From Saksenaea vasiformis B4078 (Eukaryota; Mucoromycota; Mucoromycetes; Mucorales; Saksenaeaceae): DNA of 64,000 nucleotides. The DNA is taken from the NCBI GenBank assembly GCA_000697055.1, contig JNDT01002355.1, positions 290,479 to 354,478 of the forward strand, given 5' to 3'. Below are positions 33,933 through 44,104 of this stretch, piece by piece. The notes beneath the pieces were generated by a model. That model ran no database searches. It saw nothing but the letters and a program-made list of their open reading frames with translations, and was not told where the DNA came from. Numbering within the stretch: position 1 is the stretch's first letter; each line of letters begins with the position of its first letter. A program made the translations under genes and the position numbers.

Positions 33933-34229
33933 CTAGTAAACACAAATTCCGGTTTCCGAATTTGGCCATCTTTTCTTATTCTTCTTCTTCAAGCACTGTC
34001 CACTGCACACGTAGAATTTGCCCTTGCAGTTGTGGGCACTGGCCTTGAAGTGAGCTTCGCTGAATTCGATATCACCGCACGCTGCCCTCACCGCTTCGTT
34101 GGCCTCCTTCTGGTCCTTGACAGTAAGCTCCGAGCATTTTACTTTCGCTCTTGCTTCCAGGACAGGTGACGACGCTGAAACGGTGGTTGCGAATAACCCA
34201 GCTAACATAACAAATATCGTGAAACGCAT
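33933..34229 (-). CDS. small secreted cysteine-containing protein, 98 aa
   Basis: Single minus-strand exon. It begins with a classical signal peptide (MRFTIFVMLAGLFATTVSAS, cleavage expected near VSA-SS). The mature part has six cysteines (KVKC, RAAC, HNC, YVC, SGQC, GICVY) and a lysine-rich KKKNKKR patch. Six cysteines suggest three disulfides and an extracellular life. No known family (hydrophobin, cerato-platanin, killer toxin) is recognised. A TATA-like TATATATA lies about 125 bp upstream on the minus strand (near 34,356). Secretion is well supported; any effector or defence role is inference. Confidence 0.75.
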   Translation of the reverse strand: MRFTIFVMLAGLFATTVSASSPVLEARAKVKCSELTVKDQKEANEAVRAACGDIEFSEAHFKASAHNCKGKFYVCSGQCLKKKNKKRWPNSETGICVY

Positions 34230-35215
34230 ACTGTTTAGTGGTTTCTGTCTATGTACAGCAACATGAGTCTTTTTTCTCGACTTCTAAGAAAAATAGCATA
34301 CCGGAGGACAAGCGGTGGCAGGATAGTTAGCATTCTAGTGGACCTGGGGAGCAGTATATATACGTTTTTCTTCTACGTTTAAATTTTTGTTATGGCAATG
34401 GATATGAATGCCCTAAGCCATGTTGTGCCACGGTCGAATGTTTTTTAGTGCGGGTCACTTGGCAGTGGGCGTTTTCGAAAAGCAATATTGCAGTACGCGA
34501 AACCTTAACGATAAAGCTTACACGTACACTCCGAAATCTCACTATGACATCTGAGGATAATCTATCGTTTAATAACGGAGAATACATGGTCTCGCGCCAT
34601 TCTACTTTTCTAATTGTCTAACATAGACCTTAGCATAGTTAACTCTTGGGATATTCTGCTTCGTTCGAAAAACGTTCAGGATACCTGCACAATACATTAA
34701 CTGGGGGGAAAGAGAATTGTATAGCCACATGCAGATATAATTCTAGACGCATGATATATGCACAGAGTTGGCTTAGTTTAATACATCCAAGCCCTACCTG
34801 TTAAATAATTCAAATAAAGTGTAACTGTTGCCGTTGCGTTGTATAACAAACGCAAACGAAGATGAGTGTCCCTCCCTGTATCAGCCACTGGAAGCGTTTA
34901 TTTTGTATATATGTCAAATACACCGTTTTGTTGCTCTTGCATATATCCTTAGGACGACGCCTATACGTGTCAATCATTAGAGGAGGAAGGAGGGGGTTGG
35001 GGAAAGACTACCACGGTTAAGTAATAGCCACTACTCCTTGTGGAACCGGTACGCTGACCGTGGTTTCACGAGTGGAACAAAACAACAAATACCACCAGTG
35101 AAAATAAAGCCACCGCATGTGTGCTCGGTAACACGGGCCACAGCGCCTTGGCAGCACCGCAATTAAATAAACTAACCCAGTAGGTTTTCTCTTCCTTTTT
35201 CTCCAAGACATAACA
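34230..35215. other. intergenic, divergent promoter region
   Basis: About 1 kb between divergent genes. It holds the TATA-like site of the secreted-protein gene (near 34,356). Nothing else is recognised. Confidence 0.4.
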
Positions 35216-35218
35216 ATA

Positions 35219-36028
35219 ATGCTTTACAAAAATAGACCACACGCTACTATCGAAGAACTCTTTAAAGGCCAGTTTAAATTATCAGACTATGTGGAACAGT
35301 CTATCATTCTTCACAGCGAAGCCCGAAAGGACCTTGCACTTTTTGAACTGATCATCTGTTCCGTAGCAAGATCGGATGAAGATGACCTTTTTGACAAGAT
35401 ACGAGAGGCACTTTATGAGCTCGAATGGATACGTAGGTCTGAACCACAGATTATTTCTGTACGTAACAGTAAGCTTTTGCTGTACTACGCCCATCCCGAC
35501 GCCCTAGACTTGATACGCACCAAGGACTTTGGGAGAGAGGTTGAGCTGTACAATACGATCATACCACGGCGAAACGAGATTAGCTTGGAAGCTTTCTTTG
35601 AGACTCGCCTCTTGTGTAACATAGTGATGCCTTCTGGCTATTCAACCGCGTTATATGTCAGTGGATGCCCGGCAATACATCTATTTGAGCTGATCACCTA
35701 CCATGTGAGAGAAGAAGACGAAAAGGAGCTCATGGATAACTTGAAATACACGTTATATGAACTGGATTGGGATGGCGAAGCGAACAATGAAGGATGCGAT
35801 ATCATTACCACCCCTCTTTCTCGGAAGGACCATACCGTAGAAGACGGCAAGGAAGAAGAAGAGAAGGACCGGGAAGAGGATGCCTATAATAATCCCGATC
35901 ATGACATTGACCGGGATGAAGTCATGTACCGCATGATCCAAGCGGGACAAAGCAAGATGCAACTATATAAGTTGCATTCAAGAAGAGAGGGACTCGATCC
36001 GTTAAAATTGATTCGGCATCAGATTTAA
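35219..36028 (+). CDS. unrecognised 269-aa protein with an internal duplication
   Basis: Single-exon ORF. Two halves align: LFELIICSVARSDEDDLFDK...ALYELEW (residues about 41-71) and LFELITYHVREEDEKELMDN...TLYELDW (about 155-185). So a unit of roughly 110 aa appears twice. The C-terminal 80 aa are very acidic (EDGKEEEEKDREED) and end in a basic patch. There is no signal peptide or membrane helix. No domain is recognised. The open length, internal symmetry and normal codon content make it likely real. It sits just left of the relic-rich 36.6-43.6 kb region, so an element origin cannot be excluded. Confidence 0.6.
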   Translation: MLYKNRPHATIEELFKGQFKLSDYVEQSIILHSEARKDLALFELIICSVARSDEDDLFDKIREALYELEWIRRSEPQIISVRNSKLLLYYAHPDALDLIRTKDFGREVELYNTIIPRRNEISLEAFFETRLLCNIVMPSGYSTALYVSGCPAIHLFELITYHVREEDEKELMDNLKYTLYELDWDGEANNEGCDIITTPLSRKDHTVEDGKEEEEKDREEDAYNNPDHDIDRDEVMYRMIQAGQSKMQLYKLHSRREGLDPLKLIRHQI

Positions 36029-36029
36029 A

Positions 36030-37160
36030 TCATGCCATTGTATGTACATTTGTTAAGCTATATAAAGAAATTCAGTGTCGAGTACGCACTGCGGAAGTGA
36101 TCGAGCATGCCGGCATAAGCACATCAGTCAAGCCGTAAGATTTTAGCTGCAAGAATTTGTATCTTAGTGAAAGCAAAATTTATTCGATAAGCATAAAACC
36201 ATTCATAGTTATAAACAATGACCTGTAGTGTTATTATTCGAAGGTATTGCATTCAGTGACGTCGATCAGTTCCGCGCTAGAGGAAAGTGCCAACAACACC
36301 ATGGAGATAACTATCCCCTTATGAATGTATTGCAGTACCCTAGAAGCATCGTACTTGCTTACTTAAGTGATGGGTGAAGATCACCACCGTAACGGAGACG
36401 GTTCAGAAAAGGGATCATACAGGCTGGATGATATACAAAAGTACATGAGTGATTTTGGGCGTGTAACGTTCGAAAGTACATACTGGCAACGTTAGAGAGG
36501 AGAGAACCGAAGGAAAGCAGTCGACCTTCCTCGTAAACACTCAACGAACCTATTTAATATACGCGTTGCAGATGAACTATTTGGGAAAGCACTAAGGTGA
36601 AACTTGTGCTATACTCTGAAGCGATCGTAATGCTTTTTCCAATAGCGCGTCTCCGTCGGTCTGTTGTGGAATACCCTCTCATGGAGTATCCTATCCAGCG
36701 AATTGTATATTTCCGGATGAGCGAACGTAGCACTCAATTCTTTCCGTCATGGATAATGCTTCCATGCATCAACAGACGAAGCGAAGGATCTGATCAGTCA
36801 ATACAGATCCGGGATTGTAGCTTCCTCCTTATTCACTGTTTCTAAATCTAATTGAGGAGTATTTTGTCAGGTACAAATCTCTTGTCAAGCATAATGCTCT
36901 TCAATGTCAAGAGGATCTCATACAGTGCTTGGAAGAAGCCTCAGCAGACATTATAGCAGAAGGTTGCCAGGGACGGATCCGTCATCCTACCACCTTCTTT
37001 TAAGTCTGTTTCGACAGAAGAACCATGATCTGGGTATAGTATTTTATGTCTGAAACAGATGTCTTCATTATTTATCAGAAACACGAATCAGCTACATGAC
37101 CTTCAGAGATTTATGATGTCGCTACGTGCACCCTAAATGATGTCAGTACAGATTAGTCAG
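36030..37160. other. gene-poor region upstream of polymerase relic
   Basis: Short open stretches (for example 36597-36845, and about 36,867-37,000 reading YKSLVKHNALQCQEDLIQCL) have no recognised domain. They may be eroded 5' parts of the polymerase-bearing element. Confidence 0.35.
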
Positions 37161-37419
37161 GATGATAGCATTTTCCACCTACTTTTCGAAACCCTTGCCT
37201 AATAAGAGGCTAGATAATAGCTCTTTGACTGCCGAAAGCCAAAGGTCCGGGCTCCTACTGGTCGTTGGAGAGAATGAGGGCGAGAGTCAATGCGGCCGCC
37301 AGATTGGATGTATTGCTGTGGCGTTCGTCTCGTGTTCTTCTCAGCATCGACATCTCGGTTCCAGACGTATCGATTATGAGGAGAAACCGACGGAACCTCT
37401 TTTGAATTTACCAGTTGGC

Positions 37420-38055
37420 GGGTGTTATTGGTATCCAACATGCAATGTGTGTACACATTCATGCCAGATACAATATGGACAGCCAGCTTTGCAGCCTGTA
37501 AGCTGTGCCAGTGCCAGAAAATATCACATGGATCTGTCAACGTTTATACACCGAGACATAAAGAATCCCTTGCGTACGAAACGAGGAGCGTCTTGGTCAA
37601 CGACGTAAACATTGCAATCCGTCGGCGATCGATTCGCATGCAAGAGATTTAATGCATGACCTTCTTGCCACTGTCAGATCGAACCGGTACGAAGTTTACT
37701 ATTGCAAAACGGACAGCATTATAAGCGATTGTCAGATCGCGGATCATCTTGATTTGCGCGATCACTTCACGGGGAAGGGACTTCGAGCGAATCCGGAAGA
37801 GTTGAAACATGGGTGCGAAAAATCGACGGGGCTGTGTTCGCAGGTCGCAAGACGTATGGTTACCGGAAGTCAAAGGCTGATTACGTCGCGGAATCGAAAG
37901 GAACAAGGCTGAGAGACATCGAGCATTCTCTCAAACAAATCGATAAGAGGTCTTGCCGGCATGAGCAATACCGGAACGAGACGATGTACTGTGAGTTGGA
38001 GCAAATGTTAGATACCCCTCAATCATTTCGCACGAATGCCATCAATGCCAGCTGA
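37420..38055 (+). pseudogene. relic of a family B DNA polymerase (protein-primed, linear-plasmid/virus-like type)
   Basis: Three reading-frame segments in tandem carry ordered polymerase motifs. VLVNDVNIAI plus (frameshift near 37,620) SAIDSHARDLMHDLL precedes NRYEVYYCKTDSIIS, the motif C region (family consensus YxDTDS). GKGLRANPEELKHG then, after a second frameshift near 37,812, IDGAVFAGRKTYGYR follows. This last is the K-x-Y region after motif C in polymerases of linear mitochondrial plasmids and related elements. The first catalytic Asp of motif C reads Lys here. At least two frameshifts plus the lost Asp mean it is inactive. The 5' domains are eroded or absent. Which element it came from (linear plasmid, Polinton-like, virus) cannot be told from this fragment. 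Confidence 0.6.
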
Positions 38056-38212
38056 CAAAGGCAGATGAAGAAAATCCGTCGATAAAAGACAAAATAATCG
38101 AGGAGACGTTGACTGGAGTTTACACGAAGGGGAAGGTGAAAGGATGACGAGCTCCGTCTTATCGGAATGAATAATGAATGAGAACGATGCGGCGATATTT
38201 TAAAAACGCAGT

Positions 38213-38608
38213 TCAACGCGATCGGCGGAACAACGATGCGAACACGCACCACATGATCATCATTGGATTCGCAGTAAGGATCCCCAGCATGAGATCGAAC
38301 GCGGTGGTCAATCGTGAAGAATGATCGAAATGTCTCTCAACATGGATCTCCACATCAGCCGTTGGATGGAAGGTACATCTCTGAATGGGATCGGGACGCA
38401 CAAATATAGGTTCGATGCAGTGAATGGTCCATTCGCGTGAGGTGGGCGGGTAATCGATTGGAGTTAACTCGTGCGAAGTCCAAAGCTGGACGCGACGTTT
38501 CCCTTTTCGTTTACCCGAAAGGTAACACACCTTGCATACGTTACGGCGAGCGTAGAATTCCGTTACGTCTTTTTCGAGGGAACATTGAGTACATTTTTTC
38601 GTCGTCAT
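38213..38608 (-). CDS. zinc-ribbon-type ORF next to polymerase relic, possibly degenerate
   Basis: 131 aa, convergent with the polymerase relic. The N-terminus KKCTQCSLEKDVTEFYARRN...CKVCYL has two CxxC pairs spaced like small zinc-binding modules found in phage, plasmid and large DNA virus proteins and near HNH endonucleases. The remainder (LTPIDYPPTSREW...) is unrecognised. The last 30 residues are hydrophobic then basic and may be out of frame. It probably belongs to the same integrated element as the polymerase relic. Whether it is expressed is unknown. Confidence 0.45.
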   Translation of the reverse strand: MTTKKCTQCSLEKDVTEFYARRNVCKVCYLSGKRKGKRRVQLWTSHELTPIDYPPTSREWTIHCIEPIFVRPDPIQRCTFHPTADVEIHVERHFDHSSRLTTAFDLMLGILTANPMMIMWCVFASLFRRSR

Positions 38609-38902
38609 AGCTGCGTGTTCAAGGAAATTCAGAGGTAACCGAGTCGGTTCGTGAACCCGGAGCGTGAACCAAGAAGGAATTCAGTTGAGCGGACAACAGA
38701 ATAAATGAATTCCGAAGGATCCATCCTCATTATTATGACCGGAGAAAATATTGCATTTTGTGTTACTATTTGCATCAAATAAATATCACGTTACGTCCCA
38801 TATGAATGAATTCTGCACTGGGAAGTGATGCGTCTTGGCGCTGAGAAGTGGCTCACTTTATTTTAACTTAAGAAATACTTTGTGCCTGGGTAACTTCGTT
38901 TT

Positions 38903-39100
38903 TGCATTGAGGTATTTCAATGATGCGCTTTTCAGTATCCTTTCGGAAAGCAGTAAAAATGTCTCAAGATAAGGAAGATGTCATATTGAAACAGGAAATT
39001 GTTTTCGCATTGAGGTGCTTCAGTGATGGATTCTCAGCATCCCGTCGGAAAGCAGTAAAAATGTTTCAAGACAAGGACGGTTCCATCCAAAATAATCCGT
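38903..39100 (+). repeat. two-copy tandem repeat, period about 103 bp
   Basis: GCATTGAGG(T)...TTTCGGAAAGCAGTAAAAATGTCTCAAGATAAGGA is repeated as GCATTGAGGTGC...CGTCGGAAAGCAGTAAAAATGTTTCAAGACAAGGA. The copies differ at about 15 percent of positions by eye. Both halves are open in the same frame (SFRKAVKMSQDKED / SRRKAVKMFQDKDG). Confidence 0.7.
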
Positions 39101-39109
39101 ACTTAAAGG

Positions 39110-39740
39110 CATGCATGAACCATTTTTAAATCCTTTGGCTTTGTTTTTCAAAAAGTCATCCCGGTAATGATGTCTTTTTTATAAGCATACAGGATTCCTC
39201 TTGCTTTTATGTCTATTCTTTAGCCTGTATGACATCTGACCCGAACCATCTCTGCTGTGGTGTAGCCCCTTGTTCACCACCAGGTAAGTAAAATGTTATC
39301 ACACGCGGCCTCGCTCAACTTCCACGACAGAACCTCGCCAGACGTTGTATCGCTTCAAGTCCTCTGCACGACGTTAAGAACCAAAGCGGCGCTTGCGCCA
39401 CTATAATCTCCTCTGCCGCCCCCATTGCGTCAGATACGGGGCAGGCTGCCGTCATTGGGTGGCTATGCCTTTCGAGGTAAGTGAATTGACATCAAAGTAT
39501 CTTCCATTTACTAACCGCAAATGAAATTTTATGCTGCTCGAATTAATTTTACGTCCATCTGGGGACCAAATTGGCGTAAGTGGAGTATTATTTTATCGCC
39601 AGTTTATATACTGATAACCGCATACTTTATTCCTTCCTTAGAGCAAACCTGGCTCTTGGTGGACGCAAAACTTACATAGAGCGGCGTAAAAAATCATTCA
39701 ATAAACAGTATATGACGAGCAGTTCTTCCAAGACAAGGGC
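39110..39740. repeat. dispersed repeat family R1, copy e, with exon-like segments
   Basis: Best preserved plus-oriented copy. It contains donor-like GTAAGTA/GTAAGTG sites, open segments such as RRCIASSPLHDVKN and NLALGGRKTYIERRKKSFNK, and the shared TTTTACGTCCATC core. An inverted partial copy lies at 41,085-41,345. This suggests the family descends from an intron-containing transposon gene. Confidence 0.55.
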
Positions 39741-40015
39741 GAGCTCGCTGACTGCCGGCGCCATGATCTCCTTATATAGTCTCAATGCATCACCTGCAAA
39801 CAATGAGAAATACGACTTAGATCGACATTCTTGTTTGCTTTTGAGGAGAGATCATTGATTTCGAAAAGCAATTCCAACGGACGGAGAAAACTGGATATGG
39901 GACACGCTGATCGGTTGAGTGTCGTACAATTGGCACTACTTTGCATTGTCCTTTGCTATATGGTATACAGGATTTGAAAAACGCGAAGGAACAATAAGGT
40001 ATAAGAGCGCAGGCG

Positions 40016-40201
40016 ATGATGATACATGCTGTCTTGGAATGTCAGTACAGCTCATGCACGGCGAAATTCCGGGATCGCGATCGCATGGCCGTCAGCAACA
40101 TCCTGAAGGCTTTCCTTTACATAACGCGGGACGATAACAAACGTTCTCCTGCGTTCCACAGACTGAATGCGGCTGATCACGCAGCCACACCCCTTAACTA
40201 G
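40016..40201 (+). pseudogene. possible Fanzor/TnpB-like C-terminal fragment
   Basis: A 61-codon frame reads LECQYSSCTAKFRDRDRMAV then SNILKAFLYITRD. This resembles the end of TnpB/Fanzor nucleases: the second half of a zinc finger followed by the R-D-x-N-A-A-x-N-I motif. The first CxxC pair and the upstream nuclease domain are not recognisable in any frame here. It could also be chance or another transposase. It sits between an R1 copy and other relics. Confidence 0.3.
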
Positions 40202-40204
40202 TTA

Positions 40205-40490
40205 TTCGCACACCTTAGAAAAATCATTCGTCCTGCTTCAAATACCTGGCGAGAAGAATAAATTAATTCAAAAATTCAAAAATTGGAATCGATGGGGGTA
40301 CCTTCCATACTATCTGCCCCGTTAAACTTTCAGGAGATGCAACGTAGGATGATATGTATGAGCGTTAACTAACAGTTACATTGATTCATGTCGATTTATT
40401 AGCAAAATTATACATGCTATCTATATCCAAATTCTCCATATTTTCCGGTGCACAAGATCTTACTCCAGCTCGACCTCTGTAGGTACCACT
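40205..40490. other. intergenic
   Basis: No gene or repeat recognised between the Fanzor-like fragment and the minus-strand relic. Confidence 0.4.
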
Positions 40491-40491
40491 T

Positions 40492-42000
40492 CTACCGCAC
40501 TTTCACTTTTCTTCTGGACCTGTCAGGGAGAGACGCGCGGATATAGGCAGTATCGCCCAAAACTGCGGTATCGGTTACAGTATTCGAGCGTGAAGAATTG
40601 TCAGTCCTGCTGGTTCTCGTGGCCACAGCAATGTATCTCCTAAGGGATGTTGCAGTCTTTGTCGAAGTAGAAGTACTGCGTCGCGGTTACTTGTAACACT
40701 ATCGGCCGTATTACGTGTTTCTTTCCAGCTTCTGTAATATTTTTCCGCAGATTCTCGGAGCTTTGTTAAATAACGCCTTGCCGTCTACTTTGCAGGCCAA
40801 CGCCTGGAAAACTCTACCCAATCCGGGGACACGCCCTGGGAAAAAGGCGGCTTCTCTCAAGATCCTCCAGAACAGTTCCTTCCCCTCCGCTGTTATGTAT
40901 CGGTATTTTGCGGCTATGATAGTCTAAAATGCAAAGATATTTACATCTTAGAGCGGTAGAACGCTGTGAATATGCGTAGGAACATAGAAAAAAGAAACTA
41001 ACACTCCTATTAACTTGCTATGAGATAATGGCAATGTAAAAAGGGCGGTAGAAGGACTGTATCTTGTGTCCTTACTTACTGCTGTTTATTGAACCAGTTT
41101 TTACGCTATCCTAAATAAACTATGCGTCCATGATGATCCAAGTTCGTACTAAGGAAATAATTGAATATGCGGTCTTTATTTCATGAATTGACCGCATATT
41201 ATACTGTGCTTACGTCAACTTGGTCCCCAGATTGACGCATAATTTATTGGAGCAGCATAAAAAATCATCCATGGTCAGCAAACGGAAGATGCTTTGAAGT
41301 CAATTCACTTACGCCGAAGGGCATAGCCACCCAACAAGAACCCAGACCTGTTTGGAGATAAGCACAGCTTCCACATATTGAGAGCTGATTTCTGCGACAT
41401 AATCATCGACTATATTTCTCCGATTAGTGGTGATTGACAAAATTCCATCGGTAGGCGGGAAACTCGAAACTGCCATATACTGGACGCCTCTCTCCACGAT
41501 TTTATCCAAGGCACTTGGTAAGCTTCTCAGTAAGTTGAGAGGATGATTCCGCACACTGGAAAGATCTATCAACTGATTCTATAGTTAATTACATAGCGTG
41601 TCTGATTCAAATATTAATATTTACCAGAGTCGATGCTTTTTAGTCTTTCAGATATCTTGAACGCTTTAACTCGTCTTTGGACATCCTGAGGAGTATCCCA
41701 ATAGTCGTGATAGGGACGCTTCATGCCCAAACTGTAGTCGCCCGCTTCAGTTTCGCAGGCGCTGTTCGAGTATTAGATGGTTGGCCTCTCCTCGCTGTTT
41801 ATTTCTGGGAGATTCTCGCTCTCGTCACCTCTCATAATGCGTCGAGATTTTTTGTCATCTTCCTGTATAGGTAGCGTTTGATAGTCGTAGATGAAGGTAT
41901 TAGATAGACTTTCACTAGTGCGATTTCTAATTCGCTTGGCTAATTGCTCCCAAACATACATACTAGTTTTACGCTGTGTGGCAATAACCTGCTCTGCCTA
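40492..42000 (-). pseudogene. unrecognised decayed gene, split by an R1 repeat
   Basis: Minus-strand open stretches follow one another: 41,995-41,775 (KTSMYVWEQLAKRIRNRTSE), an in-frame TAA at about 41,773, then the same frame on to 41,640 (GMKRPYHDYWDTPQDVQRRV). A GTAAAT...CTATAG intron follows but needs a frame change into 41,583-41,350 (VRNHPLNLLRSLPSALDKIV). An R1 copy (41,085-41,345) intervenes. 40,925-40,717 (GKELFWRILREAAFFPGRVP) splices in phase through a GTAATA...GCAG intron to 40,674-40,492, stop TAG. The conserved codon structure suggests a once real gene now broken by stop, frameshift and insertion. The two sides of the R1 copy may be different genes. No family recognised. Confidence 0.4.
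41085..41345. repeat. dispersed repeat family R1, copy c (partial)
   Basis: Shares CTGTTTATTGAAC.AGTTTTTACGC, AAACTATGCGTCCATGA, ACTTACG(C)CGAAG and CTTGGTCCCCAGATTGACG with other copies. It is inverted relative to 39,470-39,580 (GGGTGGCTATGCC...GGACCAAATTGGCG). Confidence 0.6.
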
Positions 42001-42109
42001 CATCCAAAAAATGGGAGTTTGATTTCCTTATGTCATTAGCGCCCAATCGCCTTGATCAACGCTGATACTGAGGTGTTCACCCGGCTGATCAACAAACAAG
42101 TAATTAGGA

Positions 42110-42380
42110 GGATGGGTCAAGTTCTTCAGAACGCCCAAAAGTTGGGGATGCTACGTAATCACTCATTATATACCATCTTCTTCAAAAGACTTTTTCTAAA
42201 TAAAACGAGTGTATTTTTTTTAGAAATGTTTGTACTATCTTACAGCAGCAAATCATTTCAATCAATCATATTTCTGAGAACGCCAGGAGTTGCTCAGACA
42301 TTGCATATTTATTCGTCATCGTTCGATTTGGAAAACAATTTCATTTCTACAAAACTTCTGGACATCCGCCTATGGAGATA
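42110..42380. repeat. dispersed repeat R4, copy a
   Basis: Matches 53,890-54,130: TTCAATCAATCATATTT.T.AGAAC, TTGCATATTTATTCGTC.TC.TT.GATT, CTACAAAACTTCTGGACATCCGCCTA. Flanks differ at both ends. Confidence 0.7.
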
Positions 42381-42392
42381 TCTTATTTCACG

Positions 42393-43604
42393 GTTGATAA
42401 GCCCATAACAGTATATGAGCTAATGCACACGCAAACGCTTCAGAAGCTTTCATCCAGCTTTCCGACTGAATGGGGCCTGCCGGCTCAGTTCGAGTCTTTA
42501 AACGTGACAATGTACCAGAATACTGATGCCAAACAGGTTGAAACTCCAGAGCAGCAACTTCGGCCCACAGCGATCTCTTTAGTCGACTGGTTCCGCTCTT
42601 CCTCAATCGCAAACTTCCCTCAGGTGCAAGGTCCATATCGGTTACTGGGAGAAGAGGTCGAGCAAATTTTCAGCACAGACTTCCGAACAGCGTCACATTT
42701 ACTGCCATATATTGCTGGTGCAATCATTATCGGCGACAAGCCCACAATCATAATCACCTGCTAGGTATATCCCGGGGCTAAGTCTCTTGACGCGCATGCA
42801 GAGACGACGGGAAAGTCCTTGTCAGTTCATGGTCCACTGTTCATAGGTTTGGTGGAGGAGTCGGACGCTGGTGGCAATAAACGACAGCTTAAAATTGGCT
42901 CAATACACATGAACATTTTTGTCACTGCGTCATTCACGATTGTTGGTCCAGGTTTGTTCGCAGCGTGCACCGGCCCAGAAACAAACGCGCCGCAACAGAC
43001 GTTCAGTCAAAGCTCACGGGTTTTCTTGAGAAAAAGGGCTGTGGGAGAGTATCTCGCCATGCTTAGTGGCAAAGGTAAGACAACACCGCTCTCCGTCAGC
43101 AGATTTCGCCAGGTCGTTTCCGCCTTTGACAATCCATCTACATTCAAAAATTATCGTAGCACGCTAAGAAGCTTTGAAAACGATCTGTTTATGCCTGCAA
43201 CGATATTCACGTTATGTGACTTACTCACTAGCGGTTATGGATCAGCTGACAATCCGCTTCCACGTCTTGGATCTCGAATATTGCAGCGACTTGCGCTTGG
43301 GGCGGTATCGCCATCTGGCACGGTAAGCATGGAAAGCATGTCCACCGTCCTACGACTTTATGATAGCAAGAATATCGGTACGGATGAAACAAAATCCTGG
43401 TCAGCATTGCACAAGATTGTCGAAGCATTGAAAGCGCAGTTCAACCTCCGAGAAGAGACCGATGTGTTTCAATTCACAACAGACAATAGTCTTAGCAACA
43501 TGGCTGGGCAGGTAAATAAGTCCATATCAGTGGCCAATGACAGAATTATTACAAACATTGAGGATCGTGTACAGAAACTGTACCGTAACCAACACAAGCA
43601 CTAA
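42393..43604 (+). pseudogene. about 400-codon ORF interrupted by one TAG, possible virus-derived sequence
   Basis: One reading frame stays open from the end of repeat R4 to the stop at 43,602-43,604, except for a single TAG at 42,762-42,764. Before it comes TAISLVDWFRSSSIANFPQV. After it come VFLRKRAVGEYLAMLSGKGK, NPLPRLGSRILQRLALGAVS and SISVANDRIITNIEDRVQKL. There is no intron, no signal peptide and no recognised domain. The composition (mixed helix, few Cys) and isolation among relics are reminiscent of endogenised RNA-virus structural genes, but I cannot match a family. It could equally be an unknown fungal gene with a sequencing or real stop. The start is not defined because the repeat abuts it. 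Confidence 0.4.
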
Positions 43605-43948
43605 AGTACTTTACTTCACTTTCTTGGGAAGACATCTTCCGCTATTCAAGGTTACACTGCGGTTCTGTACGTGAATTCCATTGCCTTGGATAGGCAGCGT
43701 GCGAAGGATTCAGTAGGGTTGAGGAATCATGTTTCATATGGCTCCCTTATAAACTGTCAAGAATGTGTTGCCGCTTTTTCCTTTCTTACGTTTTGCTTAT
43801 CCTGTTTTTGCTTTATTTTTTCTATATGCACTCTGCAGTCATCCATTCATTTGAACCAACTGCGTGATTGATAGGTCGAGTTAGTTGAGGTGGGCTTTTG
43901 TTCCCGTAGTCCTCCCACTCGCTTCTTTCCCCTTTCTTTCCTCTTTTT

Positions 43949-44100
43949 GTAAGTTCCGCCGCCCTTTCAATCGTCGTCATGTACTAACTTCATTCTGTGT
44001 AGACTTCTCCAGTTCGTTTTGTACTTTGCTTGTCCCTCCCCTTTTTTGTAAGTACCATAGTTCGTTCGATGGTCATCATAACTAGCTTCATTCTGCACAG
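43949..44100 (+). repeat. tandem duplication containing two intron-like units
   Basis: 43,949-44,002 (54 nt: GTAAGT...TACTAAC...GTGTAG) and 44,048-44,100 (53 nt: GTAAGT...AACTAGC...CACAG) are homologous. Each is preceded by CCCTTT(C)TTT and shares (T/A)GTCAT.....ACTA.CTTCATTCTG. The repeat period is about 99 bp. No coding exon is recognised around them. Confidence 0.55.
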
Positions 44101-44104
44101 GCTT

